Assembly (NCBI GenBank): GCA_024681215.1 | Contig: JAILBG010000089.1 | Location: 1 to 64,000, forward strand | Reading direction: 5' to 3' | DNA: 64,000 nt | From: RUG563 sp024681215 | Lineage (GTDB): Bacteria > Bacillota > Clostridia > Christensenellales > Aristaeellaceae | Part shown: one piece after another, positions 8,672 through 16,002 of the stretch | Position numbering within the stretch: the stretch's first letter is position 1 | Layout of the letters: every line of letters starts with the position of its first letter | Translations under genes and position numbers: made by a program | The notes under the pieces: generated by a model | What the model was told of the DNA's origin: nothing | What the model saw: the letters and a program-made list of their open reading frames with translations, nothing else | Databases searched by the model: none

Positions 8672-9154
8672 TCAGATGCTCATGGCTTTTTTCAGCGTGG
8701 CCAGCGCCTTCTGGTGGCGCAGCTTCACCATGCCGTAGCTCAGGTGCATCATCCGGGCGATCTCCGTCAGGGGCTTGCGGTCGTAGTATAGCAGCACCAC
8801 GATATCCCGCTGCTCCTGGGGCAGCAGCCGGAGGGCGTCCGCCAGTTCGCTCAGCGTTTCCCTGCTCAGCAGGGAGGATTCTACCGCCGTGTCCGCCGGG
8901 ATGTTCTCGTCCAGCTCCCCGGTGGGCTTCATTTTGCGGAAATGATCGATCAGGGTGTTCCGTGCGATGGTGTAGATCCAGGTGTTCAGGGCGGATTTTT
9001 CCGCGTCATAATCGCTGATTTTCCTGTATATTTTCTCGAACACATCTGCGCATAGGTCTTCGGCGTCCGCCCGGCGCTGCACCCGGGCCATGAAGTACCC
9101 CATTACCTTGCCGCTGTAGGCAGCGTAGATCTGTTCAAAGCCGGAAGAGCTCAT
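8672..9154 (-). CDS. ECF-type RNA polymerase sigma factor
   Basis: A 160-aa sigma factor with region 2 (about 10-85; RADAEDLCADVFEKIYRKI, NTWIYTIARNTLIDHFRKM) and region 4 (about 105-158; LRLLPQEQRDIVVLLYYDRKPLTEIARMM). ATG at 9154 is chosen over 9160: its ATGA overlaps the stop of the upstream 64-aa gene and leaves correct spacing from AAGGAAG. It is the second ECF-type factor in this window and has no PepSY partner; the small upstream protein may be its regulator (inference). Confidence 0.9.
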   Translation of the reverse strand: MSSSGFEQIYAAYSGKVMGYFMARVQRRADAEDLCADVFEKIYRKISDYDAEKSALNTWIYTIARNTLIDHFRKMKPTGELDENIPADTAVESSLLSRETLSELADALRLLPQEQRDIVVLLYYDRKPLTEIARMMHLSYGMVKLRHQKALATLKKAMSI

Positions 9155-9345
9155 GGGCATTCTTCCTTTTTCTTTTTATGCTGAAAGGCTGCTTCCGGCC
9201 GCCCCGCCGCCGAAATCAATTCAGCCTCGTCATCGCTCAGCTGCATGCCGGTGTAACGCGAATGAACCGCGTCGATCACCGACTGCATTTCTTCGTTCTT
9301 TTCATAAGCCTGAAAATCGAACAGTAAGCTGATTATATCTTCCAA
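9151..9345 (-). CDS. Small acidic protein preceding the ECF sigma gene
   Basis: A 64-aa soluble protein starting at TTG 9345, chosen for the strong AAAGGAGGAG ribosome site just upstream; more upstream frames have none. It is acidic then ends in a charged HKKKKEECP tail. No domain is recognised and there is no membrane segment. Its stop overlaps the sigma factor start by 4 bp, so the two are coupled. A role in controlling that sigma factor is possible but unproven. Confidence 0.65.
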   Translation of the reverse strand: MEDIISLLFDFQAYEKNEEMQSVIDAVHSRYTGMQLSDDEAELISAAGRPEAAFQHKKKKEECP

Positions 9346-9486
9346 ATCTTGCTCCTCCTTTCCTTCCTTCGTTGCATCATCCGATGATATATACGGATGT
9401 GACGGAAAGATGGCAGCGAATCCGGACGGATCAGTCCAATAAATGCGGGGGCGTGGATTCAGATCGGCGGATCGTCTTTCGGGCAT

Positions 9487-9516
9487 ATTTTACCACAGCC
9501 CGGAGGGGATTGTCCA
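9487..9516 (-). promoter_or_regulatory. Promoter of the small protein/ECF sigma operon
   Basis: Minus-strand TGGACA (9511-9516), 18 bp, TAAAAT (9487-9492), giving a leader of about 135 nt before the TTG at 9345. Nothing else is recognised in 9346-9548. Confidence 0.5.
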
Positions 9517-9548
9517 CAGCGGGACAGGATTCGCGCTGTTTTTTTTCA

Positions 9549-10235
9549 TTATCTTGCGGATCTCAGGAGAAAACTGCTCTTTTCCACCGCCATGGCGGTG
9601 AGGCTGCCGCCCTTGCCGCAGCCCGTATCGATGCAGATGATGCCATTTTCGGGCAGAGGCGCCGCCTCGCCCAAGGGCAGCTTGCGGTAGTTTTCCCTGT
9701 CCCCGGCAAAGTAGGTGGGCGCGTCCAGGGCGATGTGGCCCACCACGGTGAGAGGCCCGGCATACCGGTTCTGCATCGTGATGCCGTGGTCGTGGATCAG
9801 GACCGCGCGGTCGTTCGCTTCGATGGGGTCCACCAGCAGCCCGGCGTGGACGCACTGGATCCCCTCGCCCCGCCAGAACAAACGGCAGTGCTCCGTCAGC
9901 CAGGGCACGGCGTCCTTCATCCGGGCTCCGTGGCGGGCAAAGGACTGGGCCGTGGCGCCCCGGCCCACCCGGGCCCACATCATGCGCTGGGACAGCGTCA
10001 GCTTGGGCTGGAGTAGATAATCCTCGTGATTGCCCAGGAGCAGCACGAAGCGCTGGCCGAAGGAAGCGGCCAGCGACCGGACCGTTTGAAAAACCTCCCA
10101 GGATTCCGGTCCGCGGTCGAACAGATCGCCCAGCAGCACCAGCCGGTCCGCCTGCTCGTCCGGCTGCAGCTTGTCCAGCATGGCCTGCAGTGCGCCGTTC
10201 ATGCCGTGGATATCGCCGATGATGAATGTTTTCAC
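9549..10235 (-). CDS. PPP-family (calcineurin-like) phosphoesterase, last gene of the RiPP-type operon
   Basis: A 228-aa serine/threonine phosphatase-like or Ap4A-hydrolase-like enzyme with the complete bimetal motif set: GDIHG (7-11), GDLFDRGP (about 36-43), GNHE (about 68-71), and later VVGH and HAG motifs. The bacterial family hydrolyses phosphoprotein or dinucleoside polyphosphate substrates; the real substrate is unknown. Its ATG overlaps the stop of the ABC exporter by 4 bp (ATGA), so it is coupled to the peptide operon that also encodes an HprK-like kinase. A housekeeping PrpE-type enzyme at the operon end is the alternative. Confidence 0.85.
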   Translation of the reverse strand: MKTFIIGDIHGMNGALQAMLDKLQPDEQADRLVLLGDLFDRGPESWEVFQTVRSLAASFGQRFVLLLGNHEDYLLQPKLTLSQRMMWARVGRGATAQSFARHGARMKDAVPWLTEHCRLFWRGEGIQCVHAGLLVDPIEANDRAVLIHDHGITMQNRYAGPLTVVGHIALDAPTYFAGDRENYRKLPLGEAAPLPENGIICIDTGCGKGGSLTAMAVEKSSFLLRSAR

Positions 10236-11914
10236 TGTTCCGTTCCCTCGATCCGGGTCATGCGGCCGGATGAAATATGCAGCGTATAATCGCAGATCGC
10301 CAGGGCGGCCCGGCGATGGGTCACGATGATGCAGGTCTTGTCCCGCATGGCGGAAATATTCTGCAGCAGCTGCGCTTCGGTCTGTTCGTCCAGGGCGCTG
10401 GTGGATTCATCCAGCAGCAGGATGGGCGCTTTTGACAGCAGCGCCCGGGCCACGGCCACCCGCTGGGCCTGGCCTTCGGAAAGGCCGATGCCCCTTTCGC
10501 CCAGCATGGCGTCCAGGCCGATTTCGTCCACCAGCGCATCCAGGCACGCGGCGTGGATGGCCTGGCGGATCTCCGCGTCCGAGGCCTGATCGGTGAACAT
10601 GGTCAGGTTATCCCGCAGCGTGCCGGAAAACAGGGTGTTCCCCTGGGGCACGTAGGCAAACAGCCCCCGGGTGCCCCGGGCGGCGGGGCAGCATTGTTCC
10701 CCCAGGGTGAAAAGCACCCTGCCGCCGGTGGGCTTATAGATACCCAGCAGCAGCTGGAACAGGCTGGTTTTGCCGCCGCCGCTGATCCCGGTGAGGGCCA
10801 CGAAGTCCCCCCGGCGGATCACGCCGCTGACGCCCAGCAGCACGTCCTCGTTTGCGTCCTCGTACTTAAAGCTCACGTCCTCCAGGCGGATGGAATCGAA
10901 GGCGGCCAGCTGCGTGCCCTCGTCCTCGTCGGGCAGGCCCACCACGTCCAGCAGCCTTTCCGCCGACGCCACCACCCCGTAGGCCTGGGAAACCAGGTTG
11001 ACCGCGTTGGCGATGGGGGCCTGGATGCGGCCCACCAGCTGGATCAGCGCGGCCAGGGAGCCGTAGGTGAAGCCCGTATGGTGGAAGATCTTCACGCACC
11101 CCCACAGGTTGCAGATCAGCCAGGACACGTCGAACATGCTGCCCATGCCCTGGTTCATCCAGATGGACAGCCTGGCGTTGCGGAGCTGCTCGGAGCGCAG
11201 GTGCTCCCGGCGCTCCTCCATGGCGGAGATGGCCCGGTCCTCGGACACGCTGGCCTTGACCACCCGGATGTTTTCCAGGGTCTCCTGGGTGGAGGCGTGC
11301 AGGGCGTCTTCGGCCTCCTGCATGCGCTTGTGCCGGCGCTTCATGGGGTTGCGGAAGGCCAGCATCAGCCCGGAGCCCAGCACCGCCGCCAGGATCATCA
11401 CCGGCAGGAAGCGCCAGTCCATGGAAATCAGGATCGCCGCGGCGCCCACGAAGCTGACGAAGGTGCTCAGCATGCTGGGCAGCAGGCCCATCACGCCGCC
11501 CTTGACCACGCTCACGTCGGAAAACACGCGGTTGACCAGTTCGCCGCTGTGAAAGCCCTTCAGGCTGGCGTATTCCTTGCCCAGGATGGAGGAAGTCACC
11601 ATGGACTGCATGTGCTGCTGCAGCCGGGTGTTGGCCCGGATGCGCACCACCGAGCCCAGCACCGAAAGCAGCCGGGAAAACGCGATCAGCGCCACCAGCA
11701 GCGCGCCGTATTTCCACAGCGCGGCTTCGTCCGATCCGGTGGCCCCGTCGATGAGGCTTTTGGTTACCATCGTCAGCCCCAGGGACGTGAGCGACCCCAC
11801 CACGCTCATCAGGCAGATCAGCAGCAGCGCCTTGTGCACCGGCCGGCTCCAGCGGTAAATGGCGCGGAGGGCGTGGCTTTTGAAGATTTGTTTTACTTTT
11901 GCGAAATTGCTCAT
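10232..11914 (-). CDS. ABC exporter, fused permease and ATPase
   Basis: A 560-aa half-transporter with six membrane segments (about 25-310) and a nucleotide-binding domain with Walker A GISGGGKTS, signature LSEGQ, Walker B ILLLDESTSALD and switch His in VTHRR. It lacks a C39 peptidase domain, so leader removal would need another protease; the S26-type protease in the same operon is the obvious candidate. It starts 31 bp after the thioredoxin-like gene. The likely cargo is the modified peptide of this operon (inference from context). Confidence 0.9.
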   Translation of the reverse strand: MSNFAKVKQIFKSHALRAIYRWSRPVHKALLLICLMSVVGSLTSLGLTMVTKSLIDGATGSDEAALWKYGALLVALIAFSRLLSVLGSVVRIRANTRLQQHMQSMVTSSILGKEYASLKGFHSGELVNRVFSDVSVVKGGVMGLLPSMLSTFVSFVGAAAILISMDWRFLPVMILAAVLGSGLMLAFRNPMKRRHKRMQEAEDALHASTQETLENIRVVKASVSEDRAISAMEERREHLRSEQLRNARLSIWMNQGMGSMFDVSWLICNLWGCVKIFHHTGFTYGSLAALIQLVGRIQAPIANAVNLVSQAYGVVASAERLLDVVGLPDEDEGTQLAAFDSIRLEDVSFKYEDANEDVLLGVSGVIRRGDFVALTGISGGGKTSLFQLLLGIYKPTGGRVLFTLGEQCCPAARGTRGLFAYVPQGNTLFSGTLRDNLTMFTDQASDAEIRQAIHAACLDALVDEIGLDAMLGERGIGLSEGQAQRVAVARALLSKAPILLLDESTSALDEQTEAQLLQNISAMRDKTCIIVTHRRAALAICDYTLHISSGRMTRIEGTEQ

Positions 11915-11945
11915 GCTTTTTTTGCGCCCTTGATCATCAGGATGA

Positions 11946-12503
11946 TTATTTTACCCGTTCGTTCCCGTCCAGCAGCGGGGTTTTCAATCCCTCGCCGGCA
12001 GTCAGGGCTTCCAGCAGCCCGGGCACGATCTCCTCGCCGGCGAACAGGTATTTGTCCCCGATCACCATGGCGGGCACGTACTGCTGCTCCTCCGGGATTT
12101 CGTACTTTTCATAGTAATCGGTGATCACCTGCAGCATGGGCTCCTCCACCTTGTTGAGGCACACCAGCTTCACTGCGCTTGCCGTGCCGTCGGGCAGGAT
12201 GATCTGCCGGGGCAAGCCCGCGGTGAGGGGCTCCAATTCGCGGCACCAGGGGCAGTAATCCTTATAGAAATAATAGATCAGGCTGTCGGTTTCGCCCACG
12301 GGATCGCCGAAGGCCGCGCTGCTCTTGGGCAGATACGGTTCCTGGGTGGGGGCCGGGGCCGCGGCGGGCCGCATCTGGGGGAAGACCGGATATAAGATGG
12401 CCTCCTTGATGCCGGGCCACACCCGGGGCATCAGCCGCCACCCCAGCAGGAATACCGCGATCAGCGCCACGATCAGGCAGAGGATTTTCAGGCCTTTTTT
12501 CAT
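11946..12503 (-). CDS. Membrane-anchored thioredoxin-like protein (CPWC)
   Basis: A 185-aa protein with an N-terminal membrane anchor (7-22, ILCLIVALIAVFLLGW), a Pro/Ala-rich linker, and an extracytoplasmic thioredoxin-like fold with active-site C84-P-W-C87 and a probable cis-proline in YVPAMV. It should catalyse or reduce disulfides outside the membrane. In this operon both candidate peptides contain cysteines, so disulfide handling during maturation is plausible. The ribosome site GGAGGTG precedes ATG 12503. Confidence 0.85.
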   Translation of the reverse strand: MKKGLKILCLIVALIAVFLLGWRLMPRVWPGIKEAILYPVFPQMRPAAAPAPTQEPYLPKSSAAFGDPVGETDSLIYYFYKDYCPWCRELEPLTAGLPRQIILPDGTASAVKLVCLNKVEEPMLQVITDYYEKYEIPEEQQYVPAMVIGDKYLFAGEEIVPGLLEALTAGEGLKTPLLDGNERVK

Positions 12504-12528
12504 GGGGAAAACACCTCCATAGAAACAG

Positions 12529-12551
12529 GCCTGGCAGGGAGCCTGCCAGGC
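12529..12551 (-). promoter_or_regulatory. Perfect hairpin inside the RiPP-type operon
   Basis: GCCTGGCAGG (12529-12538) and CCTGCCAGGC (12542-12551) form a 10-bp perfect stem with a 3-nt loop, between the GG-motif peptide gene and the thioredoxin gene. On the minus strand only a weak T-rich stretch follows, so it fits a leaky terminator or a 3'-stabilising/processing hairpin. Confidence 0.7.
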
Positions 12552-12575
12552 GGAAGGGTCGGTTCGGAAGAATAA

Positions 12576-12827
12576 TTACTTGTAGGGGTTGTTGGGGCAC
12601 TTGGTTACGTGCTTGGGGCCGTCTTCGAACTGGTACAAAGTGAGGTGAGCGCCGCAGAAGGGGCAATCCCACGGGATACCTTCTTTGACCTTCTTTTTCT
12701 TATTCTTGTCGTCGTTGCCGCCGACCACCGCATCCAGTTCATCTTCTGCGATCTCGCTCCGGAGCGCTTTCTTCATTGCTTCATACTCTTCCTTGCTTGT
12801 GGGTGCCTTGAAGTCAAATTCTGCCAT
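12576..12827 (-). CDS. Small peptide with GG-type leader motif and zinc-ribbon-like core
   Basis: An 83-aa protein. Residues 1-37 look like a leader: acidic, helical, ending EIAEDELDAVVGG (GG at 36-37), as in Nif11-like and other double-glycine precursors. The remaining 46 residues are lysine-rich (KNKKKKVKEG) and then carry C55-x2-C58 and H73-x3-C77, a spacing suggestive of a small zinc-binding fold rather than a free peptide. It is either a second precursor or an accessory zinc protein. It lies between the HprK-like kinase gene and the hairpin. The ribosome site GGAGGAG lies just upstream of ATG 12827. Confidence 0.8.
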   Translation of the reverse strand: MAEFDFKAPTSKEEYEAMKKALRSEIAEDELDAVVGGNDDKNKKKKVKEGIPWDCPFCGAHLTLYQFEDGPKHVTKCPNNPYK

Positions 12828-12867
12828 GTTTTTTCTCCTCCTATTTTTATTTATTGAAGATCGCTCT

Positions 12868-13689
12868 TCATTGGGGACTTAATTGATTGAGAAACATTTC
12901 TGCTGCTTCCTGCGTGGGGGCGAAGGAAAACAAATTGACCTTCAGCATGGAGATGCATTTCAGAATGTTTTCCTGCACGGCCTGCTGCATCCCGCCGTCC
13001 CAGGTGGGAACAAACGCATTGCTCATGAACCGGATCGTGGCTTCCCTTTCTTCCAGTTTTTGCCATTCGTTTGTTTTTCCCTGTTCCAGGAATACCACCC
13101 GGTTGACCCGCACCCGATGATTCAGGCATCTGCCGGACGAGCCGCAGAAGGGGGTCGGCTCGAAGATCACGCCGTTTTCTGTTGGTGTCAGCAGGGCAAA
13201 ATCACCGTTGATCACACTGGCGTCGCAGTATGTTTCCAGCAAATGCGCCAAAGTGGTTTTTCCCGTACCGCTGGGTGCAGACAGAATGAAGATTTCATTT
13301 CCGCAAAGAAGCGTCACCCCATGAAGGCCAATGGATTTTGTGTGGAGCGTCAACAACAGGCCGTAAAGAATTCCAATTTTAAGAAACCCGCCTTTTCCCT
13401 CTGAAATCTGAAGAGTCATTTTTGAAACGGGACTGCTGTAAACCAGAGCAAAATCGGGATTCCCTTTGGAAGAATACAGAACCTGCTTGCTTTCACCGTC
13501 GGTGTGAATGCTCCAGCCGTTTACAGGATGAACACTGCACGCATCAATTCCTTCGACAATCCGAAAAACGATATTTGGTACTTTGTTGGCGGCCTGATAT
13601 TTCTTCCATTGCGGCAGAATTGGATCCAGCAGTTTTTCTGGTCCTTCAATGCGGATCGTATACTGACCGCATGAAAGCACTATTTGCAT
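12868..13689 (-). CDS. HprK-like kinase of the RiPP-type operon
   Basis: A 273-aa protein with the HPr kinase-like P-loop APSGTGKT (138-145), preceded by LHGVTLLCGNEIFIL and followed by a VINGDFALL element, matching HprK-related proteins found beside radical SAM peptide systems (for example the ScmC type) and lasso-peptide kinases. It lacks the rest of true HPr kinase, so HPr is an unlikely target; phosphorylation of the precursor is the hypothesis. ATG 13689 overlaps the TAA of the precursor gene (TAATG), with AAGGAT upstream, so kinase and precursor are coupled. Base composition is visibly more AT-rich than its neighbours. Confidence 0.85.
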   Translation of the reverse strand: MQIVLSCGQYTIRIEGPEKLLDPILPQWKKYQAANKVPNIVFRIVEGIDACSVHPVNGWSIHTDGESKQVLYSSKGNPDFALVYSSPVSKMTLQISEGKGGFLKIGILYGLLLTLHTKSIGLHGVTLLCGNEIFILSAPSGTGKTTLAHLLETYCDASVINGDFALLTPTENGVIFEPTPFCGSSGRCLNHRVRVNRVVFLEQGKTNEWQKLEEREATIRFMSNAFVPTWDGGMQQAVQENILKCISMLKVNLFSFAPTQEAAEMFLNQLSPQ

Positions 13690-13895
13690 TAGCAGAAATC
13701 CTTGTATGCTTGAGTTCCAGGAAGATAAATGCACATATTTTCTGGGTTGTCGGGATCTAATTCGCCTGCCTTATTTTTACAGCCGGAGCAATTCTGATTA
13801 TTGCCTGCATTGCCATTTTTGGGCCCGCCGGACGCAATCATGGTATCCGCGGCGAAGGTGTCGACGAACAGTTCCGGGGCTTCGTACTTTTTCAT
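13689..13895 (-). CDS. Candidate RiPP precursor peptide (68 aa, four Cys)
   Basis: MKKYEAPELFVDTFAADTMIASGG gives a 24-residue acidic leader ending in GG (23-24). The 44-residue C-terminal core is Gly/Asn-rich and contains C36, C39, C55 and a C-terminal C68 (motifs NCSGC, NMC, DFC). Short MKKYE-type leaders with a Cys-bearing core next to a radical SAM gene are typical precursors. RBS GGAGAGGA precedes ATG 13895. The adjacent radical SAM-SPASM enzyme and PqqD suggest thioether or other radical modification of the core. The kinase gene begins within its stop codon. Confidence 0.85.
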   Translation of the reverse strand: MKKYEAPELFVDTFAADTMIASGGPKNGNAGNNQNCSGCKNKAGELDPDNPENMCIYLPGTQAYKDFC

Positions 13896-13936
13896 GGGAA
13901 TCCTCTCCTTTTTTGGTTCGCGCTGGGCTCCGGGCC

Positions 13937-15088
13937 TCAGACGCAGGTGGGGGAAGGGGGAATGTCAGCGCCGTTTCGCCGGGCCTTGTACAGCCGCAGC
14001 AGATACGTGTACTGACAGGTGTATGGGTCGGGCCCGTGCGGGGAGCCCGTACCTTCAAACCGCCGGCCGGCACAGTTGTGCAGGCAGTCTTCCTGCATGC
14101 CGCACGCCTGGCAGGCCGCAGGGCGGCGAAAGGTCTCGTCCTGTTGGGCTTTCAGCTGCGCCCAGGCAGCCTCAAAACCCGTTTCAAAGGGGTGCGCGTT
14201 CCCGCGCCCGTTCAAGGAAATGCAGGTGTTCATTTCCCCGTTCCAGAAGATGGCGCAGCCGGAACAGGATCCGATGCAGGCGTCCGGCTCAGGCGGCGGC
14301 GCTTCCGCGGGGGCCTGGGGCGTTTGGAAGCCGGCCAGCGCCTTTTCCAGCTCCTTGGCGTTTTCCATGGCCAGGGCCGCTTCCTCCGGCGGGTGGCAGG
14401 CCACGCAGGCCCGTTGGGCGGGGGAGAGGCGGCATTGCAGCGCATCCGACATGGAAACGTCGTGCCGGTGGCCGTTGATGTCGGTGATCAGCGTCCAGGA
14501 GCAGCCGAGATCCCGGCACAGCCTGCCCACCAGGGGATAATCCAGCACGTTCTGCCGGATCATGGTGAAATTCAAGCCCACAGGCACCCGGATGGACCGA
14601 AAAAAGCGGATGTTTTCCACCGCCCTGTCCAGGCCTTCAGGATCGCCGGTGACGGCGGCGTAGGTTTCCTTGCTGCCGCCGTAGAGGGTGATGCCCACGC
14701 TGACGGGGGGATAGCGGCGGAATACGTCCCGAACGGAATCGGTGTACGCGCCGGCGTTGCTCATGATGCTGATGCGGAAGCCCAGCTGTGAAAGCTGCCC
14801 GTACAATTCCACGAAGCCCGGATACTGGGTGCATTCCCCGCCGGTGAGGGTCAGGTACAGCACGCCCGCGTCCCGCATCTGCCGGGCCATATCCAGCCAT
14901 TCGTCCACCGTGCGCAGCCGGCCGTAGGGCGCGGCCTGGGCGTCCGTCATGCGGACGTAGCACATGCGGCAATGAAAATTGCAGCGGTAGGTGAGCTCCA
15001 TGGTGCAGGAAAGCGGCCTGCGCTGCCGGATGGCCTGCAGCTGGATCCGGTCTGTGACCTTGTTCAGATCCCACTGCTTCTGGATCAT
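13937..15088 (-). CDS. Radical SAM-SPASM peptide maturase
   Basis: A 383-aa enzyme with the radical SAM cluster C36-x3-C40-x2-C43 (CNFHCRMC), the SAM-binding TGGECT (82-87) and a SPASM-type C-terminus bearing C271, C275, C278, C289, C326, C329, C335, C339 and C358 for auxiliary Fe-S clusters. A Pro/Ala-rich insert (about 255-268) precedes the SPASM region. Such enzymes make thioether, C-C or epimer modifications on ribosomal peptides. It overlaps the PqqD gene by 4 bp (ATGA) and lies 41 bp upstream of the precursor. Confidence 0.93.
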   Translation of the reverse strand: MIQKQWDLNKVTDRIQLQAIRQRRPLSCTMELTYRCNFHCRMCYVRMTDAQAAPYGRLRTVDEWLDMARQMRDAGVLYLTLTGGECTQYPGFVELYGQLSQLGFRISIMSNAGAYTDSVRDVFRRYPPVSVGITLYGGSKETYAAVTGDPEGLDRAVENIRFFRSIRVPVGLNFTMIRQNVLDYPLVGRLCRDLGCSWTLITDINGHRHDVSMSDALQCRLSPAQRACVACHPPEEAALAMENAKELEKALAGFQTPQAPAEAPPPEPDACIGSCSGCAIFWNGEMNTCISLNGRGNAHPFETGFEAAWAQLKAQQDETFRRPAACQACGMQEDCLHNCAGRRFEGTGSPHGPDPYTCQYTYLLRLYKARRNGADIPPSPTCV

Positions 15089-15351
15089 CCGTCGATCAGC
15101 GCCTTTCCCCGCAGCATCTCCAGGAAAACGTCCACGTCCCTTTCCGCGGTCTGCGGATCGGTATCGTATTCCCGCTGCAGGGCCGCCGCCAGCTCCGGCT
15201 TTTCCGCGCCCTTTTCCAGGATGCGCCAGAGGAACGCGCCGGTTTCATTCAGGCTGAGGATCTCGTTGGGCGAGTAGGCCTCGCTGCCCACCCCCATGAT
15301 CATGTAGATGTCCATGATTTCCCGCAGGATGTACCCCGGCTTGATCTTCAT
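15085..15351 (-). CDS. PqqD-like RiPP recognition element
   Basis: An 88-aa PqqD-family protein (IKPGYILREI...SLNETGAFLWRILEKG...VDVFLEMLRGKALIDG), the leader-binding winged-helix element that presents precursor peptides to radical SAM enzymes. ATG 15351 follows AAAGGAG and overlaps the stop of the protease gene by 4 bp. A longer upstream frame lacks a ribosome site. Confidence 0.92.
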   Translation of the reverse strand: MKIKPGYILREIMDIYMIMGVGSEAYSPNEILSLNETGAFLWRILEKGAEKPELAAALQREYDTDPQTAERDVDVFLEMLRGKALIDG

Positions 15352-15842
15352 GTGCGCGCTCCTTTCCCGGGCTGTGGGCGGAACAGCCTGAACAGCTTTC
15401 CCGCCGCTTTTCGTAAGTATATACGCGGAAATGTGAAGGCTGTCACCGCCCGGGAATACATTTTCAGGAAAAAGTTTCCGCAGGGGATCCGGCGGCCCTT
15501 CCGTTCCAGGGCGACGGCCACGCCCACCACCTGACAAAAAGGCAGATCCTTTTCCACGTGCCATTGATTGTCGCCCGCCATGGTGAACCCGTTTTTCCCG
15601 ACCCGGATGACGCGGTGCAGCGCGTAGCGCCCGTTCAGCCGGTCGAAAAGCACGATGTCCCCCCTGCGGAGGCGCCGGGGAGACTCCAGCACCACCCCGT
15701 CCCGCAGATGGCGCAGCAGCGGCTGCATGCTGACGCCGGTGACGCGGACAAAGGCCTGGCCCGTTTCAGCCAGCTGCTGACGAACCATGGAAAAATACTG
15801 CTCCGTCGGCAGCACACGGACGGACGGATTGGGCTTGCTCAC
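15348..15842 (-). CDS. S26/S24-type signal-peptidase-like protease (Ser/His type)
   Basis: A 164-aa protease with the S26 signature: nucleophile Ser38 in GVSMQP, box GDIVLFDR, His76 in YALHRVI in the position where bacterial LepB has Lys (the SipW/ER-type Ser-His dyad), and AGDNQ near 89-93. There is no N-terminal membrane anchor; the C-terminus is basic and amphipathic (GNFFLKMYSRAVTAFTF). First gene of the operon; start GTG 15842 lies about 20 nt after the predicted transcript start. It may remove the leader of the modified peptide (inference), since the operon's ABC protein has no peptidase domain. Confidence 0.85.
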   Translation of the reverse strand: MSKPNPSVRVLPTEQYFSMVRQQLAETGQAFVRVTGVSMQPLLRHLRDGVVLESPRRLRRGDIVLFDRLNGRYALHRVIRVGKNGFTMAGDNQWHVEKDLPFCQVVGVAVALERKGRRIPCGNFFLKMYSRAVTAFTFPRIYLRKAAGKLFRLFRPQPGKGART

Positions 15843-15869
15843 GTTGGTCCACCCACCTCCACAAATGTC

Positions 15870-15898
15870 ATTATATGGGGAAAAAGGAGCGCTGTCAA
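15870..15898 (-). promoter_or_regulatory. Consensus promoter of the RiPP-type operon
   Basis: Minus-strand TTGACA (15893-15898), 17 bp, TATAAT (15870-15875): a perfect SigA promoter. It would drive the nine genes from 15842 down to 9549. Confidence 0.9.
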
Positions 15899-15931
15899 GC
15901 AATATTGGGCAAAAAAACGGCTGATTGATAC

Positions 15932-15980
15932 AAAAACCCCGGCCTGGCCGGCGCCGGATGATGCGCCGTACAGGCCGGGG
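15932..15980 (-). terminator. Terminator of the surface operon (after LCP gene)
   Basis: CCCCGGCCTG (15937-15946) pairs with CAGGCCGGGG (15971-15980); on the minus strand TTTTTG follows. A smaller inner GC hairpin lies in the loop. Confidence 0.85.
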
Positions 15981-16002
15981 AGAAGCGCCCCGGACGGGGC
16001 CG

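Noticed and set aside
9515..9548. Hairpin ACAGCG...CGCTGT followed by eight T residues on the plus strand
   Set aside because: It faces away from the minus-strand genes and no plus-strand transcript is expected there; the stem is short, so probably chance.
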